A stretch of 6,778 nucleotides of DNA from Alphaproteobacteria bacterium. Its GTDB lineage: Bacteria > Pseudomonadota > Alphaproteobacteria > Rhodospirillales > Rhodospirillaceae. The translations under genes were made by a program, and so were the position numbers. The DNA is taken from assembly GCA_015228695.1 (NCBI GenBank), contig JADGDA010000140.1, positions 1 through 6,778 on the forward strand. The letters run 5' to 3'. Positions 1-6,019 of the stretch are shown here, piece by piece. A model generated the notes under the pieces. It was not told the origin of the DNA, made no database searches, and saw only the letters and a list, made by a program, of their open reading frames with translations. Every line of letters starts with the position of its first letter. Position 1 is the stretch's first letter.

Positions 1-200
1 TCAGCCATTGCTACCTGCGTCCGCGCCACCCGCCGCTGTGGCCTTATAATCTGTTCGCCATGGTCCATGGCCGTGGCCGCGACGAGGTGGAGGCCAAAGT
101 CCGCGAGATTGCCGCCCTGCTGGGCCCCTCCGCCCGCGCCCACGAGGTGCTCTACAGTTCCAAAATCCTGAAAAAGACGGGCCTGCGCTTCGGCGAGTGA
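1..200 (+). CDS. Siroheme decarboxylase (NirD/L/G/H or AhbA/B family), C-terminal fragment
   Basis: The reading frame enters from the left edge (first full codon at 3) and stops with TGA at 198-200, giving the last 65 residues; the start is outside the window. The visible part carries a pattern recalled from Lrp/AsnC-like siroheme decarboxylases: CYLRPR near the start, WPYNLFAMVHGR in the middle, and a C-terminal SSKILKKTGLRFGE. Such proteins remove acetate carboxyl groups from siroheme to give didecarboxysiroheme, either for heme d1 of cytochrome cd1 nitrite reductase (Nir proteins) or in the alternative heme pathway (Ahb proteins). They act in the cytoplasm, usually as heterodimers or fused pairs, and are often annotated as Lrp/AsnC regulators because of an HTH domain, which is not visible here. 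I cannot tell which paralogue this is. Being last before convergent genes, it probably ends its operon. The family call is from memory of motifs, not a search. Confidence 0.8.
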   Translation, partial: SHCYLRPRHPPLWPYNLFAMVHGRGRDEVEAKVREIAALLGPSARAHEVLYSSKILKKTGLRFGE

Positions 201-201
201 A

Positions 202-228
202 CCAGCGGTCATTCATAATGGCCGCTGG
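202..228. terminator. 12-bp hairpin between convergent genes
   Basis: Arms 202-213 (CCAGCGGTCATT) and 217-228 (AATGGCCGCTGG) pair over 12 bp with one G-U wobble and a 3-nt loop. It begins 1 nt after the stop codon of the siroheme decarboxylase gene. There is no T-run on either side, so it is not a textbook intrinsic terminator; it may still end or protect the 3' end of that transcript. Confidence 0.5.
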
Positions 229-229
229 A

Positions 230-261
230 GCCCGCGACTGCGGGCCGGCGCTCCTGCGCCG
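230..261. repeat. Two further tandem hairpins in the convergent spacer
   Basis: Immediately after the first hairpin come two perfect 6-bp stems with 4-nt loops: GCCCGC-GACT-GCGGGC at 230-245 and CGGCGC-TCCT-GCGCCG at 246-261. They abut with no spacer. With the hairpin at 202-228 they make three successive stem-loops in 60 bp. They could be a compound terminator, a 3'-end stabiliser, or a copy of a dispersed palindromic (REP-like) element. Copy number elsewhere in the genome cannot be seen here. The rest of the spacer, 262-313, is GC-rich with no clear feature. Confidence 0.5.
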
Positions 262-313
262 AAAGCCAAGGCCGGAGGCCGCCCGGCGATTGAGGGCGGA
301 GAACAGACGTCGT

Positions 314-1648
314 TCAGCCGTTGCGGATATGGGCGATGAAGCGGTCCACGTCCTCGCGCAGCCGGGCCGATTGAACGGACAGTTCGTGGGCGGCGTCGAG
401 CACTTGACCGGCGGCCCTTCCGGTCTCGGAGGCGGCGTCGTTGACGCCGGCGATGTTGCGCGACACATCCCCGGTTCCCTTGGCGGTCTGGTCGACATTG
501 TTGGCGATGGCCTTGGTGGCCGCGCCCTGTTCCTCGACGGCGGCGGCGATGGCGCCGCCGATTTCGCTGATCTCGCCGATGGAAACGGTGATCGCCTTGA
601 TCGCCTTGACCGATTCCTCGGTCGCCGCCTGCACGGAGGCGATCTGGGCGGAAATCTCCTCCGTCGCCTTGGCCGTCTGCTTGGCGAGGCTTTTGACCTC
701 GTTGGCCACCACCGCGAAGCCCTTTCCGGCGTCTCCGGCCCGCGCGGCCTCGATGGTGGCGTTCAGGGCGAGAAGGTTGGTCTGGCTGGCGACGTCGTTG
801 ATCAGCTTGACCACGGCCCCGATCTTCCGCGCGGCGGTGGCCAGTCCCTCGACCTTGGCGTTGGTCCGGTCCGCCTCGCGCACCGCCTCCTCCGACTTGC
901 GCGAGGAGTCCGCCGCCTGACGGCTGATCTCGGTGATCGAGGACGACAGTTCCTCGGCGGCGGCGGCCACGGAATCGACGTTGGACGCCACCTCCCCGGC
1001 GGCATCCGCGACCGAGCGGGAATGCTGGCTCGCGTTTTCGGCGGTGGCCACCATGCCGACGGCGGTCGCATGCAGGGCGGCGGCAGATTGGGAAACGGTC
1101 CGCACCGCGCCGTGGACCTCCTGTTCCAGACGGTCGGCGTGGCTGTTCAAAATCTCGGCCGCCGTCGCCCGCGCCGTGTCCAGGTACACCGAGATGGCCA
1201 GATCCATGTCCAGGAAGACCGCCTTGTTGACGGCGGCAACCATCGCCGCGGCCTTCTCCGGTTTCTTGCGAAACGCGGAAACCGTCAAAGCGACAAGCTC
1301 GTTCAGGACGAAGCAGTAACCGGCCATGTACCAGCGCGGCTCCAACCCGACGTGCTCGTGGGCCCTGCCGATGGCCGCCACCTGCGCCAGATAGGCATCG
1401 CTCAGATCGCCGGAAAACACCCCTTCGAGCCAGTGCCGCCTCTGCATCGCCCGCGCGCGGTTCAGGGACTCGCGGGATGTGAACAGGGCGGCCATCTGCC
1501 CGTTCGAGGTCATATGGGCATAAAAGGAATCCAGGATGCCGTCGATGTGGGGAGCGAGAATATCACGAAACTCCCGTAACAACCTGCGGGTGTCGGGATC
1601 GATTCCCAGGAACGCGGTCCGCCCCTCACAGTCCAGATTTTGCGCCAT
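314..1648 (-). CDS. Globin-coupled methyl-accepting chemotaxis protein (soluble, aerotaxis-type)
   Basis: A 444-residue protein with no signal peptide or membrane helix, so a cytoplasmic chemoreceptor. Residues about 10-165 form a protoglobin/globin-coupled sensor domain. The proximal heme ligand is probably His97 in RAHEHVGLEPRWYMAGY, and Tyr43 in SFYAHM matches the distal B10 Tyr known in DosC/YddV-type sensors. Residues about 190-440 form the MCP signalling coiled coil. The conserved hairpin tip lies at about 287-322 (QTNLLALNATIEAARAGD and following KGFAVVANEVKSLA). No CheR-docking pentapeptide is seen at the C-terminus (RFIAHIRNG). The family binds O2 or another diatomic gas at heme and signals through CheW/CheA to the flagellar motor, as in HemAT. 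The start ATG (1646-1648) follows GGGGGA at 1659-1664 with a 10-nt spacer. It is convergent with the siroheme decarboxylase gene and downstream of, but promoter-separated from, the SGNH gene. Which gas it senses is not determined. Confidence 0.93.
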   Translation of the reverse strand: MAQNLDCEGRTAFLGIDPDTRRLLREFRDILAPHIDGILDSFYAHMTSNGQMAALFTSRESLNRARAMQRRHWLEGVFSGDLSDAYLAQVAAIGRAHEHVGLEPRWYMAGYCFVLNELVALTVSAFRKKPEKAAAMVAAVNKAVFLDMDLAISVYLDTARATAAEILNSHADRLEQEVHGAVRTVSQSAAALHATAVGMVATAENASQHSRSVADAAGEVASNVDSVAAAAEELSSSITEISRQAADSSRKSEEAVREADRTNAKVEGLATAARKIGAVVKLINDVASQTNLLALNATIEAARAGDAGKGFAVVANEVKSLAKQTAKATEEISAQIASVQAATEESVKAIKAITVSIGEISEIGGAIAAAVEEQGAATKAIANNVDQTAKGTGDVSRNIAGVNDAASETGRAAGQVLDAAHELSVQSARLREDVDRFIAHIRNG

Positions 1649-1679
1649 GCCGTCGTTATCCCCCGTAAAAAGTGCGCCT

Positions 1680-1707
1680 ATTATCCGCGTTTCCGACCAA
1701 CGAGCAA
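1680..1707 (-). promoter_or_regulatory. Putative sigma-70-type promoter of the globin-coupled MCP gene
   Basis: On the minus strand, TTGCTC (1702-1707) and GATAAT (1680-1685) are separated by 16 bp. The -10 matches the TATAAT consensus at 5 of 6 positions; the -35 is weak (3 of 6). Transcription would begin near 1673, leaving a leader of about 25 nt that includes the ribosome-binding site. The stretch GCGGATAA (1681-1688) also resembles a flagellar sigma-28 -10 element, but no matching TAAA -35 is found at the expected distance. Confidence 0.45.
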
Positions 1708-1787
1708 CCCCATTCCCTCCCCTTCGGGAACATGGCGATCACTCGGACGATTGCAATGCGGTTGGGGATTCCGCCGGCTGGCCCCGC

Positions 1788-2351
1788 TCAGCGCTTCAGA
1801 GCCGCCAAAGCGGACTTGGCTAGCCGCCCGTACCCCGATGCCGTCAAATGCACTCCGTCACCTGCCCACTCGCTGGCGGGGACCATGGAGACGTCCAGCC
1901 ACTCGGCACCCGCCTTCCGACAGCCCTCCCGCAGCGCGGCCTCGACGGCGGGCATGCCACGCACGATATCGCGCCTGACCGGCGGCAACGGCCTCAGGCA
2001 GATGAGGTGCGTTCCTCTGAACGGCGCCAGGAAGGCCGCCACCCTGCCGCGGTAGTCTCTGGGCAGTGAGCCGACGGCGTCATTGGTGCCAATCTGCACG
2101 ATCACCACATTCGGCCTGCTTGCGGCAACTTCGGCGGCGCGCTCCGGCCAACTGACCCGTCTGGTCGACGTCAGGCCCGAACCGGTGACGCCCCAGGATT
2201 TCACCTTGTTGGCGTCGTCGAGGCGGGCCAGTTCCCGAGCCAGGCCGAGGGAAATGGAGTCCCCAACGACCGCGACCGTCATGGCCTGCGCGCCGGAGAC
2301 CGTCAGGGCGGCGGCGAGGCCGATTGCGATGATAAGACATTTCATGGCCAT
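1788..2351 (-). CDS. Secreted SGNH/GDSL-family hydrolase
   Basis: A 187-residue protein beginning with a signal peptide (MAMKCLIIAIGLAAALTVSGAQA, probable cleavage after residue 23), leaving a compact single-domain SGNH hydrolase of about 164 residues. Block I is VVGDSISLG with nucleophile Ser32. The oxyanion-hole Gly is likely in VTGSG (54-58). Block III is GTND with Asn90. Block V is DGVHLTASG with Asp165 and His168. All four catalytic blocks are intact, so an active esterase, lipase or carbohydrate deacetylase is expected in the periplasm or outside the cell; the substrate cannot be read from the sequence. The start ATG at 2349-2351 was chosen because GGAGG lies 5 nt upstream; a second ATG two codons on (2343-2345) is possible. 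It begins 20 bp after the stop of the LytM-domain gene, so the two are almost certainly cotranscribed. That link suggests cell-wall or envelope glycan ester removal, which is inference. Confidence 0.9.
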   Translation of the reverse strand: MAMKCLIIAIGLAAALTVSGAQAMTVAVVGDSISLGLARELARLDDANKVKSWGVTGSGLTSTRRVSWPERAAEVAASRPNVVIVQIGTNDAVGSLPRDYRGRVAAFLAPFRGTHLICLRPLPPVRRDIVRGMPAVEAALREGCRKAGAEWLDVSMVPASEWAGDGVHLTASGYGRLAKSALAALKR

Positions 2352-2354
2352 GTG

Positions 2355-2365
2355 CTCCTCCCCCC
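2355..2365 (-). promoter_or_regulatory. Strong ribosome-binding site fixing the SGNH hydrolase start
   Basis: The minus strand reads GGGGGGAGGAG here, a near-ideal Shine-Dalgarno. GGAGG sits 5 nt before the ATG at 2351. It lies inside the longer reading frame that would start at a TTG (2375), which argues against that longer start. Confidence 0.8.
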
Positions 2366-2371
2366 GAAACG

Positions 2372-3766
2372 TCAACTGATCGGAGACAACAACGATCGTG
2401 GATCGATCGCCTTGCCCTTCTGTCGAATCTCGAAATGAAGGAGTTTCGTGTTTGAATCGATCTCGGCGAAAGGTTGGTTCTTGGCGACCTTGGCTCCCTT
2501 GGCGACGCGAATATTGGTGGCGAGGCCATATACCGTTGCCCAGTTATTGTCGTGCTTGATGGCGACGACCGTGCCATAGCGCGGAAGCTCGCCGACGAAC
2601 ACAACCTCGCCGCCGTCCGCCGCCTTCACGATGGCGCCGGGTGACGCTTCGAAATCGATACCCTTGTTCGCCGCTCCACCGGGTGTGGGGATGGAGCCGA
2701 AGGCGGAAACCACTCGGCCGTCGACCGGCGATACGAAGCGCATCTTTCCCGCCCCGGCTGGAATATGCTGAACGTCCTGCTTGGGCGGCGGAGCGGCGGA
2801 CGTCATCGGGGGTTCGACGGGAATCGAACGGGCGGTCTGGAGCGGGGTGGACCGCCTCTCGGAGGGCGGCGGAGCGGCGGAGGTCGTCGGGGGCTTGACG
2901 GGAATCGAATGAGTGGTCTGGAGCGGGGGGGGAGCCCCGGCCAGCGTCTTGGGAGCCGGCGTCTTGGGAGCCAGCGTCTTGGGGGCCAGCGTCTTGGGGG
3001 CCAGCGTCTTGGGAGCCGGCGTCTTGGAGAATGGTGGGGCGACCGCAGCGACATTCATCGAACCGCCGGCCGGTGGGCAGGCGGCATGGAGGCCCCAGGC
3101 CCCGGCGCTGGGGGAAAAATCGGCGGCAAGGGATGGCCCGTTCGGGGGCTGGTGGCAGGACAGAGCCGTCACCAAGGATGCCTCCGCACGGGTCCGCAGC
3201 ATATCGGCCAGGGCCGTGGTCACGGCGGCGACAGAGCCCCCCAGGACATCCGGCGTGCTGAAAAACGCAACGCCGGGAGTAATCGCGGACAGCAACGCGT
3301 CGTCGCCGTCGTCGTCCGGCTTTGCCGCGTCGAGGTGCTCATACGGGGTTGCGGGCTGGACCAGCACCTTGAAGCAGGCCGGCGCCACGATAATAGAAGG
3401 GCCGGCTGGCCGCACCGCCTCCTCGGACCACGGCGGGCACACCGAACCGGGAGAACCGTAACCGCCGCCGGAAACCCATACCAGCCGCAGGTCATCGCCC
3501 TGGTTCGGCGTGGACAGGAAGGCACGGACCGCTCCGGCCATTGCCTCCGGGTCCGCCAGGGTGGACACCTTGATGTCGCCCGCCCCGCCATATCGCCGCA
3601 GGGCCATCCGCAGACCGGCCAGCCCGCCGTCCCCATCTCCGGAAGCCCCCGTCCGCGCCACCAGAAGCGCCCGCATTCCGGCCTCCGCGCCGCCGGGCCC
3701 CGCGATCATGCCCATGGCCGATACCATCGTGGCCAGGGCCATTGCCGTCCTTGTCCGTCCGAACAT
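2372..3766 (-). CDS. Secreted protein with degenerate LytM (M23) domain and N-terminal caspase-like region
   Basis: A 464-residue protein. Residues 1-29 are a signal peptide (MFGRTRTAMALATMVSAMG, ending GAEA). Residues about 31-230 resemble a caspase-like (C14) fold: strand MRALLVA, a helix, LRLVWVSGGGYG where SGHG is usual, and SIIVAPAC (Cys131) where the catalytic DAC usually lies; the His position is Gly101. Residues about 240-340 are a Pro/Ala/Thr-rich linker with six KTxAP units (248-276) and a 27-residue duplication. Residues about 342-457 are a LytM domain. The HxxxD motif is NKGID (Asn367, Asp371), the YxH motif is YGL (Tyr413, Leu415), and HLHFE is LLHFE (His444 kept). E. coli NlpD shows the same kind of loss, so amidase activation or scaffolding is more likely than peptidase activity. 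The start at 3764-3766 has AAGGAAGG 8 nt upstream and gives a normal signal peptide; an ATG at 3811 is less likely. It lies 88 bp after the penicillin-binding protein gene. The LytM call is firm; the caspase-like call is tentative. Confidence 0.85.
   Translation of the reverse strand: MFGRTRTAMALATMVSAMGMIAGPGGAEAGMRALLVARTGASGDGDGGLAGLRMALRRYGGAGDIKVSTLADPEAMAGAVRAFLSTPNQGDDLRLVWVSGGGYGSPGSVCPPWSEEAVRPAGPSIIVAPACFKVLVQPATPYEHLDAAKPDDDGDDALLSAITPGVAFFSTPDVLGGSVAAVTTALADMLRTRAEASLVTALSCHQPPNGPSLAADFSPSAGAWGLHAACPPAGGSMNVAAVAPPFSKTPAPKTLAPKTLAPKTLAPKTPAPKTLAGAPPPLQTTHSIPVKPPTTSAAPPPSERRSTPLQTARSIPVEPPMTSAAPPPKQDVQHIPAGAGKMRFVSPVDGRVVSAFGSIPTPGGAANKGIDFEASPGAIVKAADGGEVVFVGELPRYGTVVAIKHDNNWATVYGLATNIRVAKGAKVAKNQPFAEIDSNTKLLHFEIRQKGKAIDPRSLLSPIS
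2783..2928 (-). repeat. 81-bp-period direct duplication in the linker
   Basis: Copies at 2783-2847 and 2864-2928 are about 65 bp each with about 7 mismatches. They encode the paired segments LQTTHSIPVKPPTTSAAPPP and LQTARSIPVEPPMTSAAPPP (residues 282-301 and 309-328). The period is 27 codons, so the frame is kept. Confidence 0.85.
2946..3029 (-). repeat. 15-bp tandem repeat encoding KT(L/P)AP units
   Basis: Five 15-bp units start at 2946, 2961, 2976, 2991 and 3006 (plus-strand form GTCTTGGGAGCCGGC and close variants), followed by a partial unit from 3021. Units differ only at a few positions, so the array is recent or kept uniform. It encodes the KTLAP/KTPAP stretch in the linker between the caspase-like region and the LytM domain. 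Confidence 0.92.
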
Positions 3767-3774
3767 CGTTTTCG

Positions 3775-3782
3775 CCTTCCTT
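3775..3782 (-). promoter_or_regulatory. Ribosome-binding site fixing the LytM-domain protein start
   Basis: The minus strand reads AAGGAAGG, 8 nt before the ATG at 3766. Initiation here gives a signal peptide with a short basic N-terminus, which supports it over the in-frame ATG at 3811. Confidence 0.65.
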
Positions 3783-3814
3783 AAAGAAAACGGAACCTTC
3801 ACGACATCCATGGA

Positions 3815-3842
3815 AGGGCCGGGCGATATTTTCCCCGGCCCT
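3815..3842 (-). terminator. 9-bp GC-rich hairpin between penicillin-binding protein and LytM-domain genes
   Basis: Perfect arms AGGGCCGGG (3815-3823) and CCCGGCCCT (3834-3842) flank a 10-nt AT-rich loop. It starts 12 nt after the penicillin-binding protein stop on the minus strand. Only TTCC follows the stem, so it looks like a leaky terminator, an attenuator or an mRNA-processing or stability hairpin that could lower expression of the two downstream genes relative to the first. Confidence 0.5.
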
Positions 3843-3854
3843 CCGGACAGGCTC

Positions 3855-5858
3855 TCAGCCTCCGGTGATCCACTGAAGCACGGATTCCGCGTCTTCCCCG
3901 TCCGCCAGATCAGCCTGGTCATGGGGTTCCAGCCGGAACCGGCCGGACACCGGAATCTCGCCGGTCGGCTGTTCGACATCCGGTGTGCGGAGTGGCCGCA
4001 CCGGCAGGTCCGCATGGGCGGCCGTCATCACTTCCCGCCACAGGCCGGCCGGGTGGCCGCCGCCCACCACCTTGCGCATCGGCGAGGCGTCGTCGTTGCC
4101 CATCCATACGCCGGCAACCAGATCGCCGGTGAAGCCGACGAACCAGGCGTCCCGATAGCCCTGGCTGGTCCCGGTCTTGCCGGCGGCCGGACGGTCGAGC
4201 GCCGCCGCCTTGCCGGTCCCCGAGTGGACGACTTCCGACATCATGTCGTGCATCGCCGCCACTTCCGCCGGTGCGGCGACGGGAGCGGCCCCCCCGGCTT
4301 CGTGCCGGAAGAGAACCGTCCCATCGCTGTCGCGGATCTCGGTGATGCCGTGGATACCGGCGCCGATGCCGCCGGAAGCCAGCGAGGCCAGTGCGCCGGT
4401 CATTTCCAGCAGATTCACCTCGCTGCTGCCGAGCGCGAGCGTCGCATCCCGCCGCAGACCGGATTCGACGCCGAGGCGGCGGGCGGTCCGGATCACCGCG
4501 TCGACACCCGCCTTGTCCACCAGCCGCACGGCCGGGGCGTTCAGCGATTGCGCGAAGGCGGCGCGCAGCGTCACTTGGCCGCGATACCTGCCGAGATAGT
4601 TGTCCGGACTCCAGTTTCCGATCCGCACCGGCGCGTCGAGAATGGTGTCGTCCGGGTGGATGCCGTTGCCGATCGCCGCCAGATAAACGAAGGTCTTGAA
4701 CAGCGATCCGGGCTGACGCTTCGCCTGAATGGCGCGATTGAAGGGGCTGACGGCGTGGTCGCGTCCGCCGACCAGCGCCCGGACGGCGCCTTCGGGCGTC
4801 ATCACCACCACGGCGCCCTGACCGACCTTGTCCCTGACACCGACGCCGGCGAGCATCGTCTCCAGCCGCTTTTCCACCGTTTCCTGGAGGCCGACGTCAA
4901 CCGTGGTCGTCACGACCACGCCGCGTCCCCAGGTTTCGGGCATTCCACGCACCTGCTCGATCACCCAGTCGGCGAACCAGCCGCGGGCCGGTGTTCTGAC
5001 CTTGGGAACGAGACGGCACAGTTCCACCCGCGCCCTGGCGGCTTCCTCTTCGCCGATGGCGCCGGCGTCGAGCATGGCGGCCAGCACGACCTCGGCACGG
5101 CCGACGGCGGCATCGCGGTCGGCCACCAGATTGTAACGTGAGGGCGCCTTCAACGCTCCGGCGAGCATCGCCGCCTCGGCCAGGCCCAGATTCCGCGCCG
5201 GCTTGTCGAAGTAGCGGCGGGCGGCCGCGTCGGCGCCATAGGCTCCGGCCCCGAAGTAGGCGCGATTCAGATACAGGGCCAACAGTTCCGCTTTGCCGTA
5301 CCGGCGTTCGAGTCCAAGCGCCAGCACCGCCTCCTGGACCTTGCGCTTCCAGCTCCGCTCGGGGGACAGGAACGCCATTTTCGCCAATTGCTGGGTGATC
5401 GTGCTCCCGCCCTGGGCGACCACGCCCGAGCGCATGTTCTCCACCAATGCCCGGCCGATGCCGATCGGGTCGATGCCGGGGTGGGAGAAGAAACGCCGGT
5501 CCTCCGTTGCAATCACCGCCGCGGCCAAGATGGGCGGCAGGCGGTCCGGCGTCACGTCCTCGCCGTGCGGATCGCCGATTTCGGCCAGCATCGAACCGTC
5601 TTGCGCCAGCAACGTGATCGACGACCGCACCGCCGTCGATTTCAGCGTGGCGGTCGCCGGCAGGTCGTGCAGACACCAGACCAACCCGGCCATGGCCAGC
5701 ATCCCGCCCAGCACCACGGTCCAGAGAAGAACGCCGCGCCACGACGGCCAGGGCCGCGCCACGGAGGATCGCCTCCGGGCGTACGGCGCCAATGGGCGGT
5801 CCTCCATGGGATCCGTCCCGCTCGAAGAAATCCTGTCGTCTCGTGTCACGGCCAGCAT
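3855..5858 (-). CDS. Bifunctional class A penicillin-binding protein (PBP1A-like)
   Basis: A 667-residue inner-membrane protein that polymerises lipid II into glycan strands and crosslinks stem peptides. A basic cytoplasmic tail (RRRSSVARPW) is followed by one membrane helix at about 43-62. The GT51 domain (about 85-260) shows ATEDRRFFSHPGID with catalytic Glu119, GGSTITQQLAK, KVQEAVLALGLE with the second Glu at 176, and RRYGKAELLALYLNRAYFG. The transpeptidase domain (about 345-615) has all three penicillin-binding motifs: SLFK with Ser385, SLN at 438-440 and KTGTS at 561-565. It is shorter than E. coli PBP1A and has little room for an inserted OB-like domain between the two catalytic parts. 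The ATG at 5856-5858 has GGGAGGA at 5864-5870, 5 nt upstream; an in-frame ATG at codon 18 is the alternative. First gene of the minus-strand envelope cluster and divergent from the LuxR-type gene. Both activities look intact. Confidence 0.96.
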   Translation of the reverse strand: MLAVTRDDRISSSGTDPMEDRPLAPYARRRSSVARPWPSWRGVLLWTVVLGGMLAMAGLVWCLHDLPATATLKSTAVRSSITLLAQDGSMLAEIGDPHGEDVTPDRLPPILAAAVIATEDRRFFSHPGIDPIGIGRALVENMRSGVVAQGGSTITQQLAKMAFLSPERSWKRKVQEAVLALGLERRYGKAELLALYLNRAYFGAGAYGADAAARRYFDKPARNLGLAEAAMLAGALKAPSRYNLVADRDAAVGRAEVVLAAMLDAGAIGEEEAARARVELCRLVPKVRTPARGWFADWVIEQVRGMPETWGRGVVVTTTVDVGLQETVEKRLETMLAGVGVRDKVGQGAVVVMTPEGAVRALVGGRDHAVSPFNRAIQAKRQPGSLFKTFVYLAAIGNGIHPDDTILDAPVRIGNWSPDNYLGRYRGQVTLRAAFAQSLNAPAVRLVDKAGVDAVIRTARRLGVESGLRRDATLALGSSEVNLLEMTGALASLASGGIGAGIHGITEIRDSDGTVLFRHEAGGAAPVAAPAEVAAMHDMMSEVVHSGTGKAAALDRPAAGKTGTSQGYRDAWFVGFTGDLVAGVWMGNDDASPMRKVVGGGHPAGLWREVMTAAHADLPVRPLRTPDVEQPTGEIPVSGRFRLEPHDQADLADGEDAESVLQWITGG

Positions 5859-5935
5859 GATGGTCCTCCCGCATCGTCTCCATGTCGGCCATGGACGGTT
5901 CGGAGCCCCTTTTTCCGTTCCTCCACACGGGCCGT

Positions 5936-5984
5936 CCGCACCTGGGCAAAACCGCCCCCGTTCCCTTCATGCCCCCAGGTGCGG
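5936..5984. promoter_or_regulatory. 11-bp perfect inverted repeat in the divergent intergenic region
   Basis: Arms CCGCACCTGGG (5936-5946) and CCCAGGTGCGG (5974-5984) are perfectly complementary across a 27-bp spacer. The right arm ends 35 bp before the luxR-type start, and the left arm lies 77 bp from the penicillin-binding protein start. Each arm contains ACCTG/CAGGT, the half-site of classical lux boxes, but a lux box spans about 20 bp whereas these half-sites span 41 bp. It may be a paired operator or an RNA stem in the luxR leader. The rest of 5859-6019 shows no promoter I can call with confidence. Confidence 0.5.
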
Positions 5985-6019
5985 CGACAGGATCGCTGCT
6001 CGGGGATCGGGGGATCACG

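Noticed and set aside
197..1579. Long plus-strand reading frame opposite the chemoreceptor gene
   Set aside because: It is antisense to a clearly conserved globin-MCP protein, its translation is low-complexity Gly/Arg/Asp-rich, and it has no recognisable domain. It is a high-GC shadow.
1713..1730. Short inverted repeat TTCCC/GGGAA upstream of the chemoreceptor gene as a terminator for the SGNH gene
   Set aside because: The stem is only 5 bp with an 8-nt loop and no T-run, so it is not convincing in this GC-rich context.
2352..2375. Longer SGNH hydrolase start at a TTG
   Set aside because: It would place the Shine-Dalgarno inside the coding region and put eight charged residues before the signal peptide; the ATG at 2351 fits better.
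2946..3029. CRISPR-like array
   Set aside because: The 15-bp units are contiguous with no spacers and translate in frame as KTxAP repeats within a gene.
3767..4015. N-terminal extension of the LytM-domain protein up to an ATG at 4015
   Set aside because: The extension overlaps the PBP C-terminal coding region and would bury the signal peptide inside the protein.
3510..5141. 543-codon plus-strand reading frame opposite the penicillin-binding protein gene
   Set aside because: The opposite strand encodes all PBP catalytic motifs. This frame yields Arg/His/Gly-rich sequence with no domain and spans two unrelated minus-strand genes.
4897..6018. Minus-strand frame overlapping the PBP N-terminus
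   Set aside because: It is out of frame with the PBP and reads as Gly/Arg-rich sequence with no domain, typical of a shifted frame in GC-rich DNA.
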